The translations under genes and the position numbers were made by a program. From NCBI GenBank assembly GCA_003511885.1, contig DOIX01000144.1, positions 1-22,795 on the forward strand: a stretch of 22,795 bases of DNA. Reading direction: 5' to 3'. This DNA comes from Cyanobacteria bacterium UBA11153. Its GTDB lineage: Bacteria; Cyanobacteriota; Cyanobacteriia; Cyanobacteriales; Coleofasciculaceae. Below the pieces are notes generated by a model. It did not search any database. It worked only from the letters and a program-made list of their open reading frames with translations, and was not told where the DNA came from. This document shows positions 22,751 through 22,795 of the stretch, one piece after another; within the stretch, counting starts at the first letter, position 1, and each line of letters starts with the position of its first letter.

Positions 22751-22795
22751 TGTCAAATGTCAACTGTCTATTGGGGAGCATCCCAATGAAGGCAA
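22749..22795. repeat. AATGTCA repeat and hairpin at the window end
   Basis: AATGTCA, AATGTCA, ACTGTCT follow the last stop codon, then ATTGGG (22770-22775) and CCCAAT (22782-22787) form a 6-bp stem with a 6-nt loop. It may be an interspersed repeat or a terminator; the window ends here. Confidence 0.5.

Overview
The window is cyanobacterial chromosomal DNA, most likely from a filamentous (Oscillatoriales-type) species. The evidence is the many GCGATCGC (HIP1) octamers, a petN gene for the cytochrome b6f complex, short heptamer repeats (such as TAGTTGA and TACTCCC) between genes, and families largely typical of cyanobacteria. I could not place it at genus level by eye.

Layout. 1-615 has no convincing gene but contains a small TA-flanked inverted-repeat element. 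616-3746 holds a TPR-plus-M48 membrane protein whose zinc-site residues look lost, and a small hypothetical membrane protein. 3810-4487 (minus) is an atypical SDR / NAD(P)-binding protein. 4578-5105 is a graveyard of IS200/IS605 remnants (a tnpB 3' fragment and two right-end-like hairpins) that stops about 20 nt before petN (5127-5216). A second tiny membrane-protein gene follows petN (5223-5357). 5879-8230 is a Tat-exported caspase-like protein with a DUF4384-like C-terminus and Gln at the catalytic His position. 8526-10436 (minus) is mnmG.

10751-12582 is a translationally coupled two-gene module: an ABC/OLD-type AAA ATPase followed, with an ATGA overlap, by a small TOPRIM/DUF4276-like protein. 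It is A/T-richer than its neighbours and bracketed by inverted copies of a CGCAGAGG-type repeat. This architecture is shared with anti-phage systems such as PARIS and AbiL, and it is the best candidate for a poorly described system here.

12722-22750 is a surface-glycan locus of two divergent arms. The minus arm reads GT2 (17246-16251), GT2 (16089-15139), GDP-mannose 4,6-dehydratase (15039-14053), GT4 (13936-12722). The plus arm has two tandem paralogues of a cyanobacterial GT-A-like family (17726-18745, 19100-20134), a GT2 (20207-21196) and a GT4 (21695-22750). The dehydratase would supply GDP-4-keto-6-deoxymannose; no reductase or epimerase that would finish a deoxysugar lies in the window. 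A good sigma70-like promoter at 17447-17475 gives the plus arm a leader of about 240 nt.

Intergenic DNA is rich in small repeats: a MITE-like family with TAGACATCTCC ends, AACGCAGAGG/AACGCAAAGG repeats, and heptamer tandem repeats, some of which run into the ends of coding sequences.
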